DNA from: an uncultured bacterium
GTDB lineage: Bacteria > Patescibacteriota > Minisyncoccia > Phycocordibacterales > CAIZLB01
Assembly (NCBI GenBank): GCA_903933735.1
Contig: CAIZLB010000011.1
Coordinates: 1 to 40,284, forward strand
Direction of reading: 5' to 3'
DNA length: 40,284 nucleotides
The notes under the pieces are model-generated. The model did no database searches and was not told where the DNA came from. It saw only the letters and a list, made by a program, of their open reading frames with translations. This document shows positions 23,455-31,072 of the stretch, piece by piece (positions within the stretch are counted from its first letter, which is position 1; every line of letters begins with the position of its first letter). A program made the translations under genes and the position numbers.

Positions 23455-24282
23455 TCAAATAAGATTTTTCTTATTCTTAAAATTCCTCTTCGATACCAAT
23501 AACTTACCTGTCTTTTCTTCAATATCTTTTCTCGTCCGTCCGGCAACTTCCCCACCAGTTTTAGCATCGTGTTTGAGTGCATCAACACCTTGAGAATCTT
23601 TAGTTGTAGAAATCTCAGTTGTCGTCGCTTCACCAAGCATAGTCAAGATAAGCTCGATATCACCCATATGATCACGGAGATTGTCCCCTGCTTTTTTATC
23701 AAGACTTTTATGGTCCATGTATTCTTTTGTAGTTTTATCAAATGTTGCTTTATATATCTCATCGGTCAATATTGCATAATCAGAACCTTTTGCTCCACGA
23801 TTTTTCCATTCATCAGTTAAGGTATTTCGAACTGCTATACCTCTCATGCGTTTATCAATCCATGATTTATCATAGCCCTTTTTCTCATACAACTCTTTAG
23901 CTCGAGTCACGGCAAGTTCAGGATTAGCAATCTCTTCTAATCTTTCTTTTCCTACACGAGCTAACCAGAGCTTGAAAGGTTCGGCTTTAGGTGATGAGAC
24001 TGATTGAATTATACGAAATATCCCCTCCATATCGGCACATATCATCTTTTGTAGACCACCTTTTGTTGAGACGTCAAGGGTCAGTACAATTTGTACCCAC
24101 CCTTGATTTAATTCAATATCACGTGTTCTCATTTTTTGTATATACTGCTTAGAATCGTTTGAATCAATAAGAGCTTTGATAACATCTTCCACAACAAAAA
24201 ACCACTTCTCCTCGTGCCATACTCGACGTATTTCTTTATCTTCAAAGATGGTTATTTTTTTGTTAGATGTTTTTTTATTCAT
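23455..24282 (-). CDS. BRO-N domain protein (DinD / phage antirepressor-like)
   Basis: 275 residues. Residues 9-110 form a BRO N-terminal domain: ITIFEDKEIRRVWHEEKWFFVVEDVIKAL, ending in the conserved VWHEEKWFFVVEDV, then DSNDSKQYIQKMR and FRIIQSVSSPKAEPFKLWLARVG. This domain binds DNA in baculovirus BRO and phage antirepressor proteins. The remaining part (RAKELYEKKGYDKSWIDKRM, RNTLTDEW) resembles the DinD-type bacterial version. No other phage genes are near. TATAAT lies 10 bases before the ATG. Two 33-bp tandem repeats sit about 60-125 bases upstream and may be its control site. Confidence 0.85.
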   Translation of the reverse strand: MNKKTSNKKITIFEDKEIRRVWHEEKWFFVVEDVIKALIDSNDSKQYIQKMRTRDIELNQGWVQIVLTLDVSTKGGLQKMICADMEGIFRIIQSVSSPKAEPFKLWLARVGKERLEEIANPELAVTRAKELYEKKGYDKSWIDKRMRGIAVRNTLTDEWKNRGAKGSDYAILTDEIYKATFDKTTKEYMDHKSLDKKAGDNLRDHMGDIELILTMLGEATTTEISTTKDSQGVDALKHDAKTGGEVAGRTRKDIEEKTGKLLVSKRNFKNKKNLI

Positions 24283-24340
24283 TGATTATTTAATTATATC
24301 ACTCGTGTCAAATACGATTACCTATAAGATTCCTATATTC

Positions 24341-24406
24341 AAGTCTATGAAAACCACCCTTTTTCCTAGACTTAAGTCTATAAAAACACCCTCTTTTTCT
24401 AGACTT
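24341..24406. repeat. Two tandem 33-bp repeats with inverted ends
   Basis: Units 24341-24373 and 24374-24406 are the same length and about 80 percent alike. Each begins AAGTCTA and ends TAGACTT, so each is itself a hairpin-like inverted repeat. Their junction is the perfect 14-bp palindrome TAGACTTAAGTCTA (24367-24380). They lie upstream of the BRO-N gene. The rest of the 24283-24536 gap holds the BRO-N promoter and the terminator of the 24537 gene. Confidence 0.85.
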
Positions 24407-24447
24407 AACTCCAGGTTTTTATACTCTCAGATCATCATTCCAAAGAA

Positions 24448-24480
24448 AAACGCCGGTGCCCCATAAAGAGTCCGGCGTTT
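24448..24480 (-). terminator. Intrinsic terminator of the 24537-25418 gene
   Basis: AAACGCCGG (24448-24456) pairs perfectly with CCGGCGTTT (24472-24480). Read on the minus strand the hairpin is followed by TTTTTCTTT. Confidence 0.85.
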
Positions 24481-24536
24481 AATAATCAAATAAACATGTA
24501 ATCTACAAAACCCTCGTTGTATTGCACATAAGTATC

Positions 24537-25418
24537 CTAAACTAAAAATTGTGAGCAATACTCAACTTTAGCAGAATCATCATTCTCCAATGCATTAGTC
24601 ACAAGAGTCATAACCTCTTGTTGAGGCAGGTTGACGTGACCAAAATATTTTCGAATTTTCCCTATCTTCTCATCCAGAGCAATCCGATCCCACCTTGTCA
24701 TCTTATCAACTTTACCAATCTCATCCAGAATCCATAATTCAGGAGACAAATGTTCAGCAAGCGACATAAGGGTGATCCCTTCATCAGAACCAGGATCAAA
24801 CTTTTCATCTGAATCAAAAACGTCGTTCCACAACTTGTATGTATCAATATATCTGGCGGCGCGCATGAAGAGTTCCATATCATCTGAAGATTTGACAATC
24901 TCAGAAACCACACGGGTTGATGGCTCTTTTCTAGGTAACTCTAACCTTGCCGTCAGAATTTCACTCTTTTTTGATTCAGGAAGTTCTTTAAACCATTTAT
25001 AGGGGTGGCCTTCATATCCATAAGTAAAATGAAAAAGTAGGTCCACGACAGCGATTTGCTCATAGTATGGAAACACTACATCATCGGACAACCATTCATG
25101 TTTTTCACTATGCCAAATATTATCACTTTGCAAGATAAAGTTATTTACAAAATCTTGATCAACGTATCTCATGAATGGTACAGAAATACCTCTATTGCTC
25201 CTAGAACGAAAATCTTCGATAATAAGATTTTTTATAGACCTCTTGAACATAACATAATTCCTGATTGGTGAATCTTCAGGTATTTTCGAAAGTAGTGTGA
25301 CCACCGTCGAAAGAAGCTGATTACGATAAGTATTCTCTTCAATACTCCAATTTTTCGGATTTGCCCTAAGTTTCCCGAGAGCATTATCTACAAGTTTCAG
25401 AATTTGTGGCTTTTTCAT
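24537..25418 (-). CDS. Orphan soluble protein (293 aa)
   Basis: I do not recognise this protein. It is soluble and largely helical, with no signal peptide, membrane helix or obvious catalytic motif. Notable parts are NYVMFKRSIKNLIIEDFRSRS, the aromatic stretch FPYYEQIAVVDLLFHFTYGYEG and a C-terminal helix pair (RWDRIALDEKIGKIRKYFG). The Met at 25418 (MKKPQILKL) is chosen over an upstream start because it follows an A/C-rich leader like those of other orphans here. It is divergent from a TrmB-type regulator with a perfect inverted repeat in between, and has its own strong terminator. Confidence 0.58.
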   Translation of the reverse strand: MKKPQILKLVDNALGKLRANPKNWSIEENTYRNQLLSTVVTLLSKIPEDSPIRNYVMFKRSIKNLIIEDFRSRSNRGISVPFMRYVDQDFVNNFILQSDNIWHSEKHEWLSDDVVFPYYEQIAVVDLLFHFTYGYEGHPYKWFKELPESKKSEILTARLELPRKEPSTRVVSEIVKSSDDMELFMRAARYIDTYKLWNDVFDSDEKFDPGSDEGITLMSLAEHLSPELWILDEIGKVDKMTRWDRIALDEKIGKIRKYFGHVNLPQQEVMTLVTNALENDDSAKVEYCSQFLV

Positions 25419-25485
25419 GTTATTTTTATTGGTTAATTTAATGTGCAAATATCCAAATAACATAATATATTAAATGTCAATATAT

Positions 25486-25500
25486 GTCATAAAATATGAC
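25486..25500. promoter_or_regulatory. Candidate operator between the 24537 orphan and a TrmB-type regulator
   Basis: GTCATA-AAA-TATGAC is a perfect 6-3-6 inverted repeat in the divergent intergenic region. A second ATGTCA lies just to its left (25474-25479). Confidence 0.5.
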
Positions 25501-25527
25501 TAAAATATTATAAATACACACAAAACC

Positions 25528-25556
25528 TTTACATATACAGCTATTTAATATATACT
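25528..25556 (+). promoter_or_regulatory. Promoter of the TrmB-type regulator
   Basis: TTTACA (25528-25533), a 17-base spacer and TATACT (25551-25556). It predicts a transcript start near 25563, after the first ATG (25558) and just before the second (25573). Confidence 0.7.
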
Positions 25557-25572
25557 AATGTTGTCCATATTT

Positions 25573-26325
25573 ATGACACTAAACAATTTAACCCAAAATC
25601 TAATAGAATATGGCCTTAATGAAAGAGAGGCTTCAATCTATCTTTACTTATTAAGTAATAAAGATCAGACTGTTTTTCAAGTTGCCAAACACCTTACCCT
25701 TCCCCGAACAACAGTGTATAGTGATCTGGAGAGGTTGAAAAAACGTGATTTGGTAGGTATATTTAAGAAAAATCAGGTAGCTTATTGGTATGCAGAAAAT
25801 CCTCGACGTCTGATTAAAGAAGCTGAGTTGAAAACCAATATAATAAAGGAAATATTTCCCGAACTTGAATCCCTGCTCCAGAAAAACACACTTCAACCCG
25901 AAATAAGATTTTATGAAGGAAAGGATGCTATAAAGGATGTAATTAGTTTGTTTTATGATATTTTAGAAACAAAGACAGATCGAAATCTGTACACCATATC
26001 CCATCCTGAACTATTGGAAAATTTTCCAAAGTATTTACCAAACGTACTTAATCGTAAGAATAAGCTTAAAATCTTTACTCATCTCATAGCACCTGAATTT
26101 GTTAAAGACTTAAATCTACCAGCATATACCAATGATGAATATAGAGAGGTTAGATTCCTACCAAACCAGTTTTTATTTAATTCAACCATGATTATTGCGG
26201 ATGATCATGTGGCATTATTTTCATTGAAAGACGGAAATATTTATGCAGTGACTATTACCTCATCAACTTTTTCAAATATGTTTAAACAGATATTTTTGTT
26301 TGTGTGGAGCGCTGCGATTAGATAA
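25573..26325 (+). CDS. TrmB-family transcriptional regulator
   Basis: 250 residues. The N-terminal winged helix-turn-helix is of the TrmB type: YGLNEREASIYLYLL, then VFQVAKHLTLPRTTVYSDLERLKKRDLVG with the recognition helix around RTTVYSDLERL. IRFYEGKDAIKDVI begins the C-terminal effector part (phospholipase-D-like/sugar-binding region in relatives). TrmB proteins usually control sugar or energy genes, but the target here is unknown. The start at 25573 is chosen because the promoter places transcription after the ATG at 25558. It is divergent from the 24537 orphan with an inverted repeat between, a plausible operator. Confidence 0.85.
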   Translation: MTLNNLTQNLIEYGLNEREASIYLYLLSNKDQTVFQVAKHLTLPRTTVYSDLERLKKRDLVGIFKKNQVAYWYAENPRRLIKEAELKTNIIKEIFPELESLLQKNTLQPEIRFYEGKDAIKDVISLFYDILETKTDRNLYTISHPELLENFPKYLPNVLNRKNKLKIFTHLIAPEFVKDLNLPAYTNDEYREVRFLPNQFLFNSTMIIADDHVALFSLKDGNIYAVTITSSTFSNMFKQIFLFVWSAAIR

Positions 26326-26348
26326 ATACATTAAGTTAAAATTAATCA

Positions 26349-26383
26349 AAACAAAAAACTCCATCTCTGGAGTCTTTTGTTTA
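26349..26383. terminator. Bidirectional terminator between TrmB-type gene and rpsG
   Basis: ACTCCA (26358-26363) and TGGAGT (26368-26373) pair around TCTC. Flanking AAAACAAAA and TTTTGTTT extend the stem and give runs for both directions, so rpsL-rpsG transcription probably ends here. Confidence 0.8.
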
Positions 26384-26400
26384 TCTATAAAAATACGAGA

Positions 26401-26871
26401 TTACCAGGCCATATGAGCAAAAGCTTTGTTAGCCTCAGCCATCTTATGTGTATTCTCTCTTTTCTTCATAGCCTCACCTTCACCTTTCATTGCAGCCAAT
26501 ATCTCGTCTGACAATTTTAAGTGCATAGGTTTTCCTTTTTTGTTACGAGCTGCACCAATGATCCAGTTCATAGCCAAGAAAGTTCTTCTCTCTTGTCTGA
26601 TCTCATAAGGAACCTGATAGTTTGCACCACCAACTCTTCTTGAGCGAACTTCAACTTGAGGTGATACATTTTTTATTGCTGTATCAAAAACCTCTATTGG
26701 ATTTTCATTTCCTGTTTTATCTTTTATAAAATCAAGCATATCGTAAACGACTGTTCTTGCTGTATTTTTTTTACCGTCCCACATAACATAGTTGATGAAT
26801 TTACCAAGTGTTAGTGAATCATAACGTGGATCTACTCCGGCTACATTTCGGTTTTTTACTTTTCTTCTCAT
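26401..26871 (-). CDS. rpsG: Ribosomal protein uS7
   Basis: 156 residues, normal length. uS7 nucleates assembly of the 30S head. It starts MRRKVKNRNVAGVDPRYDS and has KFINYVMWDGKKNTARTVVYD, the conserved region VEVRSRRVGGANYQVPYEI and GEAMKKRENTHKMAEANKAFAH, ending AHMAW. All are hallmark S7 segments. It follows rpsL by 122 bases. That gap has an A-rich end and a small CTCAT/ATGAG hairpin but no Shine-Dalgarno sequence. fusA does not follow. Confidence 0.97.
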   Translation of the reverse strand: MRRKVKNRNVAGVDPRYDSLTLGKFINYVMWDGKKNTARTVVYDMLDFIKDKTGNENPIEVFDTAIKNVSPQVEVRSRRVGGANYQVPYEIRQERRTFLAMNWIIGAARNKKGKPMHLKLSDEILAAMKGEGEAMKKRENTHKMAEANKAFAHMAW

Positions 26872-26993
26872 ATTTTTATTTTATTTGTTTAATAATTTAT
26901 TGTTTATAAATTTACCAATTGTTGTAAGTTTTATTCCTCATAAATGAGTACTCCAACTGGATTTTTTGTTTTTCAATCTCGTTCAAAGAAAGA

Positions 26994-27413
26994 TTATTTA
27001 GCTGCTACTTTTGGTTTTTTAGTACCATACATAGAACGTACTTTACGTCTTTTTGCGACTCCAGCACAGTCTAGCTTACCGCGTACTATAGTATATCTAA
27101 GACCAACATCCTTTACACGACCACCACGCAGTAATACCACTGAGTGCTCTTGTAAGTTGTGTCCTTCACCTCCGATATATCCTGTTACTTCCATACCATT
27201 TGTTAATCTAACACGAGCGATCTTACGAACAGCTGAGTTAGGTTTCTTTGGAGTTTTAGTTGTAACTTTTATACACACACCTCTTTTAAAAGGAGAATTG
27301 TAATATATCGGTTTGTTTAAAATACTGTTAAAACCGCGAGTAAGAGCAATAGCTTTACTTTTCTTTTTTGCCTTTGAACGATTTGATTTAACTAATTGAT
27401 TTAATGTAGGCAT
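26994..27413 (-). CDS. rpsL: Ribosomal protein uS12
   Basis: 139 residues. uS12 sits at the decoding centre. [14 protein letters not shown] at the start, [19 protein letters not shown] in the middle (the lysines in TPKKPNSA are the streptomycin-related ones) and [21 protein letters not shown] and [13 protein letters not shown] towards the end are family hallmarks. The start at 27413 is chosen by homology. It is supported by TTGCAA-17-TACATT ending 7 bases upstream, so the mRNA should be leaderless. Confidence 0.97.
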   Translation of the reverse strand: MPTLNQLVKSNRSKAKKKSKAIALTRGFNSILNKPIYYNSPFKRGVCIKVTTKTPKKPNSAVRKIARVRLTNGMEVTGYIGGEGHNLQEHSVVLLRGGRVKDVGLRYTIVRGKLDCAGVAKRRKVRSMYGTKKPKVAAK

Positions 27414-27461
27414 GAGGAGTAATGTACTACATTTTAAGGGATTTTGCAAGAAAATTTAAAT

Positions 27462-27498
27462 AAAAAAACGCCCGGGTGCTTGTTTAAGGCACCACGGG
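27462..27498 (-). terminator. Intrinsic terminator of the 27518 orphan
   Basis: CCCGGGTGC (27471-27479) pairs with GGCACC and CGGG (27489-27498, one bulged base). Read on the minus strand it is followed by seven T. Confidence 0.82.
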
Positions 27499-27517
27499 AG
27501 TGGGGTTGGAGTTAGGG

Positions 27518-28192
27518 TTAGGCCGTGGCCCGAGCCTTGAATGAGTTCAAAAGCATCTGGTTAGGAGCCGGGATGGTTGGTCGATCGCACCTTACGTAAC
27601 GATTGTCATCCCCTTTCTTTTCCCACAGACCGCAACGGAGGTTTTCGGTAGGGTCGTCCTCCAGTGTAATGGTTAGCCGCCGGACAATCTCCTTCAGACT
27701 CCCGGCTAGGATATGACCTAGGGCGTTCACCCGGTATTTATTCGGGTCTTCAACCGCCTCAGGAACCACATCGAACTTGAACGTCGATTTCTTCGCAGCT
27801 TGACGCCTTGTATTAGGTGAAGATTGTACGAAAGTATTCTTCTTCGCCTCTAGTAATTCCACAACGCTGTCGAAATCAGCCTTCGGGCCAAAGCCGATGA
27901 TTTTAGGATTCTCCTTGGACCCAGGGGTCCAACTGATGAGGCAGGCGTACTGCTTGCCGTCAAACATTTCTTCCCAGCGTCCGGTGTAATCAAAGCAGAT
28001 CGGCTGTTTGTCGCCACTGACACCGATACGAATGATGGCCTTTTTCTGGTTGAAAGGATATTCCAAGCATTGCCCGATGAGAGCTTCGAATCCTCTACCA
28101 ATTTGAACCCAAGTGAACTCGAGCTCGTTGGTTTCGTCACTGATGGCAATGCAGGTAACTGTGACCTGCCCAATCTTCGCTGATGTTTGCAT
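27518..28192 (-). CDS. Orphan protein with GC-rich coding sequence (224 aa)
   Basis: I do not recognise this protein. It is soluble. The first 110 residues look beta-rich (AKIGQVTVTCIAISDETNELEF, AIIRIGVSGDKQPICFDYTGRW), a basic linker follows (NTRRQAAKKSTF), then a helical and beta C-terminal part with IVRRLTITLEDDP and CGLWEKKGDDNRYVRCD. The coding GC is far above that of its neighbours, with many C- and G-ending codons, suggesting recent transfer or a different expression class. The start MQTSAK at 28192 follows from the promoter at 28288-28260, which would lie inside a longer frame. Confidence 0.6.
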   Translation of the reverse strand: MQTSAKIGQVTVTCIAISDETNELEFTWVQIGRGFEALIGQCLEYPFNQKKAIIRIGVSGDKQPICFDYTGRWEEMFDGKQYACLISWTPGSKENPKIIGFGPKADFDSVVELLEAKKNTFVQSSPNTRRQAAKKSTFKFDVVPEAVEDPNKYRVNALGHILAGSLKEIVRRLTITLEDDPTENLRCGLWEKKGDDNRYVRCDRPTIPAPNQMLLNSFKARATA

Positions 28193-28259
28193 TTTAGTTA
28201 TCAAAAGGGTCTGGTGGAGAAGAAGTGCTACATGCACCCCTAAAACCAAACCTTTACAT

Positions 28260-28288
28260 ATATTAGCACCTTTAAAATAAAATGTCAA
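28260..28288 (-). promoter_or_regulatory. Promoter of the 27518 orphan
   Basis: On the minus strand TTGACA (28288-28283), a 17-base spacer and TAATAT (28265-28260). The leader is about 60 bases, contains a small GTGC-ATGTA-GCAC hairpin and has no Shine-Dalgarno sequence. Confidence 0.78.
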
Positions 28289-28300
28289 GCCTACCTATCC

Positions 28301-29098
28301 CTACACCTCACTCACACTCCACATCTGCCCCCACATAAGCTTCATCAACTCAGCGAATTCTCGACTATATACCACAAAGGCATATTTTTCATACCCTGAC
28401 CCTGCAAATAACACCTGATCCCCATATATCCAATAACTTATAGCCCAATCCATATTCTCTGGTGCATATCTTATATGAGTCAATTTCTCCTCTTTATCAT
28501 GCTTTTTCCAACGAAAAGACTCTGGAACATTGTGTCTATCACTATGTTTCTGGACCACTTTCATAAGCACATCGTGATTAAACCTTGATGTACCATGATG
28601 AATTAGGAATTCCTCCTCTAGCAGATTTACCATATCAACCATAGGCCACATAAGATAAGTCTCTTTATGCTCAGCAACCCAAGAAGTATCTCGAAAAGCC
28701 TGCCTCATACCCTCAACTCCATAATAAAACTTGATTTTAGGCCTAGATAATCCTATATCACCCTTATTTTTAAACATATTTTCTTGAATATAGGATATAA
28801 ATGATTTATGAGCGGTATCAAGACTATCTATCTTCTTCTTATATACAGACTCAAGCTGTTTTAAGTCTGATATACCAAAGGTTTTCGACCGTCCATCCAT
28901 ATATTCTATGACTATACTTTTATCTATAAGCTCATTTAAAGAATCATATATTGATGATTTTGGTATGTTTAATTCAGTAGAAATATCAACAACAGAAAGG
29001 TTATTTTTCTCAATAAGTAATAAAAGTATACGTTTTGTGGTTGTTTTGATATCCAAAACCTCGCAAATCTGATCTATATTTAAAGTGTTATTTGTCAT
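28301..29098 (-). CDS. TrmB-family transcriptional regulator
   Basis: 265 residues. The winged helix-turn-helix reads TKRILLLLIEKNNLSVVDISTEL, then IPKSSIYDSLNELIDKSIV with the recognition helix at SSIYDSLNEL. KIKFYYGVEGMRQAFRDT starts the C-terminal effector domain, as in the other TrmB-type protein of this window. The effector is unknown. The upstream frame extends to 29137, but the Met at 29098 (MTNNTLNID) is preferred. It is divergent from the 29226 orphan, and a perfect ATTCG-T-CGAAT palindrome lies between the two starts. Confidence 0.82.
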   Translation of the reverse strand: MTNNTLNIDQICEVLDIKTTTKRILLLLIEKNNLSVVDISTELNIPKSSIYDSLNELIDKSIVIEYMDGRSKTFGISDLKQLESVYKKKIDSLDTAHKSFISYIQENMFKNKGDIGLSRPKIKFYYGVEGMRQAFRDTSWVAEHKETYLMWPMVDMVNLLEEEFLIHHGTSRFNHDVLMKVVQKHSDRHNVPESFRWKKHDKEEKLTHIRYAPENMDWAISYWIYGDQVLFAGSGYEKYAFVVYSREFAELMKLMWGQMWSVSEV

Positions 29099-29136
29099 AT
29101 ATGTATATATTGTATTGTAAATTATAGTTATTCGCA

Positions 29137-29147
29137 ATTCGTCGAAT
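29137..29147. promoter_or_regulatory. Candidate operator between a TrmB-type gene and the 29226 orphan
   Basis: ATTCG-T-CGAAT is a perfect palindrome, preceded by another ATTCG at 29130-29134. It sits 9 bases upstream of the -10 TATAAT (29157-29162) of the orphan, in the -35 area, which lacks a consensus hexamer. Confidence 0.5.
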
Positions 29148-29225
29148 AGTATATATTATAATGACACAGATGTATGATGAGTGCAAGGTTAAGCATAGTA
29201 GCCCAACACCAAGAACAATCAAAAA

Positions 29226-29912
29226 ATGCAAAAATACAACAGTGCCTTACGTGATAAAAATGCAGACGAACTTATCGCTCGTATTAAAGAGCAGACGAAT
29301 ATCGAGAGCTTATATGATTTGATACAACAAGATATCTATATTGGACACAAGGTTCATGAATGCGGAGCAGTATTTATGGATAGACTGGTCGAGCTAGCCG
29401 ACACTGAAGAAAAAGTCCTCATTGCAGTACTGACACTCCAAGGATCTTGGACTAAGAGATATTTTTGTCATTACATGAGTCGTAGTTCACAAAGAGTATT
29501 CTGGCACATTGCCCCATACTTTAAAAAATTAGGTGTACTTGATGAGGATGAGAAACCAGATTATGTTACCGAACATACACACAAATCACCGTCTCAAGAA
29601 AAATTAACAGAGGTGATTGATCAGATAAGAAAAAGATATTGTAGATTTATCAACACTTTCGATGGTAAGAAGATGAATACATTGATAAGGTTGGTAGATA
29701 AACTAGATTCATATCATGTTTGCAGGCTGATTTTTACAGAATCGAGAAGAGATGGATCAGGTGACGCTCTACTCAAAAAGATGTGTGAGTATGCGGTGAG
29801 TGTAGATGAATTATTTTACTGCATCAATGCCATATTTTCCAATAAAACAAGAAGAGGAAAATTCAAGAAAGAGTTGAGGGGACTACTTGGAAAATTCCGA
29901 AAGGTGGCCTAA
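29226..29912 (+). CDS. Orphan basic helical protein (228 aa)
   Basis: I do not recognise this protein. It is soluble, basic and apparently all-helical, with a repeat-like pattern of helices (LIARIKEQTNIESLYDLIQ, VLIAVLTLQGSWTKRYF, LIRLVDKLDSYHVCRLIF, LKKMCEYAVSVDELFYCI). It ends in a highly basic tail (FKKELRGLLGKFRKVA). The even spacing hints at an alpha-solenoid, but no family motif is clear. It is a single gene with -10 TATAAT, a leader of about 57 bases and a very strong terminator. The leader shares AAGCATAGT and CCAAGAAC with that of the small exported protein at 35149. Confidence 0.6.
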   Translation: MQKYNSALRDKNADELIARIKEQTNIESLYDLIQQDIYIGHKVHECGAVFMDRLVELADTEEKVLIAVLTLQGSWTKRYFCHYMSRSSQRVFWHIAPYFKKLGVLDEDEKPDYVTEHTHKSPSQEKLTEVIDQIRKRYCRFINTFDGKKMNTLIRLVDKLDSYHVCRLIFTESRRDGSGDALLKKMCEYAVSVDELFYCINAIFSNKTRRGKFKKELRGLLGKFRKVA

Positions 29913-29922
29913 AACACCACAC

Positions 29923-29957
29923 CCCCCAAGGGCCACGCGCGTCCTTGGGGGATTTTT
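29923..29957 (+). terminator. Intrinsic terminator of the 29226 orphan
   Basis: CCCCCAAGG (29923-29931) pairs perfectly with CCTTGGGGG (29943-29951), followed by ATTTTT. Confidence 0.92.
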
Positions 29958-29980
29958 ATATATCGTTATATAATAATCTC

Positions 29981-30430
29981 ATGCACAAAAAGTTCTATCA
30001 AACATCAGATTTTATTTTATACATCAACCTTATCCTATCAATAATTTTAGAATATTTTTATCCGACAAAACTATGGATACATTACAATATATTTTTCGGA
30101 ATAATGATATTAATCGTTGGGTGGTTAATTGTTTATAAATCAAAAATAGAATTCAAAAAATATAAACAAAAATCAGGACTCAATAACGATATAAAAGAAA
30201 TAATAAATACCGGAATATATAAATATTCCAGAAACCCTATATATCTAGCGATATTAATAATAAATATCGGTTTAAGTTTAATAATAAATAGCACATGGAT
30301 GCTGATAGATACCCTTATAATAGCATGGATGTTAAACCATTTACTTATCAAAAAAGAAGAAGTGTTTTTAGAAAATGAGTTTAAGGATAAATATACAGAG
30401 TATAAAAATAAAGTGAGGAAGTGGATTTAG
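29981..30430 (+). CDS. Isoprenylcysteine methyltransferase (ICMT/PEMT-like) family membrane protein
   Basis: 149 residues. Four or five hydrophobic helices and the C-terminal signature RNPIYLAILIINIGLSL followed by KKEEVFLENEFKDKYTEYKNKVRKW (key strings RNPIYLA and E-x6-F-x4-Y-x2-Y) match the ICMT-like family of SAM-dependent membrane methyltransferases. Substrate unknown. The frame is open upstream to 29945, inside the previous terminator. TATAAT (29969-29974) ends 6 bases before the ATG at 29981, which fixes the start. Confidence 0.8.
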   Translation: MHKKFYQTSDFILYINLILSIILEYFYPTKLWIHYNIFFGIMILIVGWLIVYKSKIEFKKYKQKSGLNNDIKEIINTGIYKYSRNPIYLAILIINIGLSLIINSTWMLIDTLIIAWMLNHLLIKKEEVFLENEFKDKYTEYKNKVRKWI

Positions 30431-30439
30431 TCTAATAAC

Positions 30440-30464
30440 TTGAGGTCACAATTCGTGACCTCAA
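30440..30464. terminator. Hairpin terminator between 30430 and the site-2 protease
   Basis: TTGAGGTCAC (30440-30449) pairs perfectly with GTGACCTCAA (30455-30464) around AATTC, between converging genes. The T run (TTTGAACTTTTTC) is weak on the plus side. Confidence 0.75.
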
Positions 30465-30481
30465 ATTTGAACTTTTTCACC

Positions 30482-31069
30482 CTACACCAACAGAGAAAAT
30501 ATCCAATAAACCAAACGTTCAAACACAGTCCATACCAATAATATAATTATTATCCAAAACAAAAAACTCTTAGCTTCAAGATATTGACGCACTCTATAAA
30601 ATCTTTGAGGTATTATCGAAAATAATATCTTCGATCCATCCAAAGGGGGTATAGGCATAAGGTTAAACAAGGCAAGGACTATGTTTATCAAAATAATCAT
30701 TTGCGAAACACCAACATAGACTTCATTCATGGGAACAAAATGTAGCAGTAGAGAAAATACTATTACAAATATGATATTAACTAATGGTCCGGCAAAAGAA
30801 ACCATAGCTTCTCCGTATTTTAGATTTTTAAAATTATATGGATTGATTGGTACAGGTTTGGCCCAACCAAACATAAAGGGTGAACCTATAACAAATAAAA
30901 AGAGTGGAACAAATATAGAACCCATAGGATCTATGTGAGCTAAAGGGTTTAGAGTTAGACGACCTTGATCCTTAGCTGTTCTGTCACCTTGCCAAAGTGC
31001 TGCAAGACCGTGGGCAACTTCATGGGCGACTATTGAAACTATTAATATTAATAAGGATATTATGTTCAT
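30482..31069 (-). CDS. Site-2 protease (M50) family intramembrane metalloprotease
   Basis: 195 residues, the compact form without a PDZ domain. The zinc motif HEVAH (16-20) lies in the first membrane helix, followed by GRLTLNPLAHIDPMGS and the third zinc-ligand region NLMPIPPLDGSKIL with its conserved Asp. Helices before and after fit the RseP/SpoIVFB core. Such enzymes cut membrane helices, often of regulators; the substrate is unknown here. It starts 3 bases after the coiled-coil membrane-protein gene and is cotranscribed with it. Confidence 0.93.
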   Translation of the reverse strand: MNIISLLILIVSIVAHEVAHGLAALWQGDRTAKDQGRLTLNPLAHIDPMGSIFVPLFLFVIGSPFMFGWAKPVPINPYNFKNLKYGEAMVSFAGPLVNIIFVIVFSLLLHFVPMNEVYVGVSQMIILINIVLALFNLMPIPPLDGSKILFSIIPQRFYRVRQYLEAKSFLFWIIIILLVWTVFERLVYWIFSLLV

Positions 31070-31072
31070 ATT

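Noticed and set aside
24341-24406. Possible start of a CRISPR array
   Set aside because: The two 33-base units are directly adjacent without spacers, and no cas gene is present.
26872-26993. Ribosomal-protein autoregulatory site between rpsL and rpsG
   Set aside because: Only a small CTCAT/ATGAG hairpin is visible; nothing clearly resembles the known S7 site.
28193-28288. Longer N terminus for the 27518 orphan
   Set aside because: The extension would contain the gene's own TTGACA/TAATAT promoter and leader.
29945-29980. Longer N terminus for the ICMT-like protein
   Set aside because: It would overlap the preceding terminator and lie upstream of the TATAAT that sits 6 bases before the ATG at 29981.
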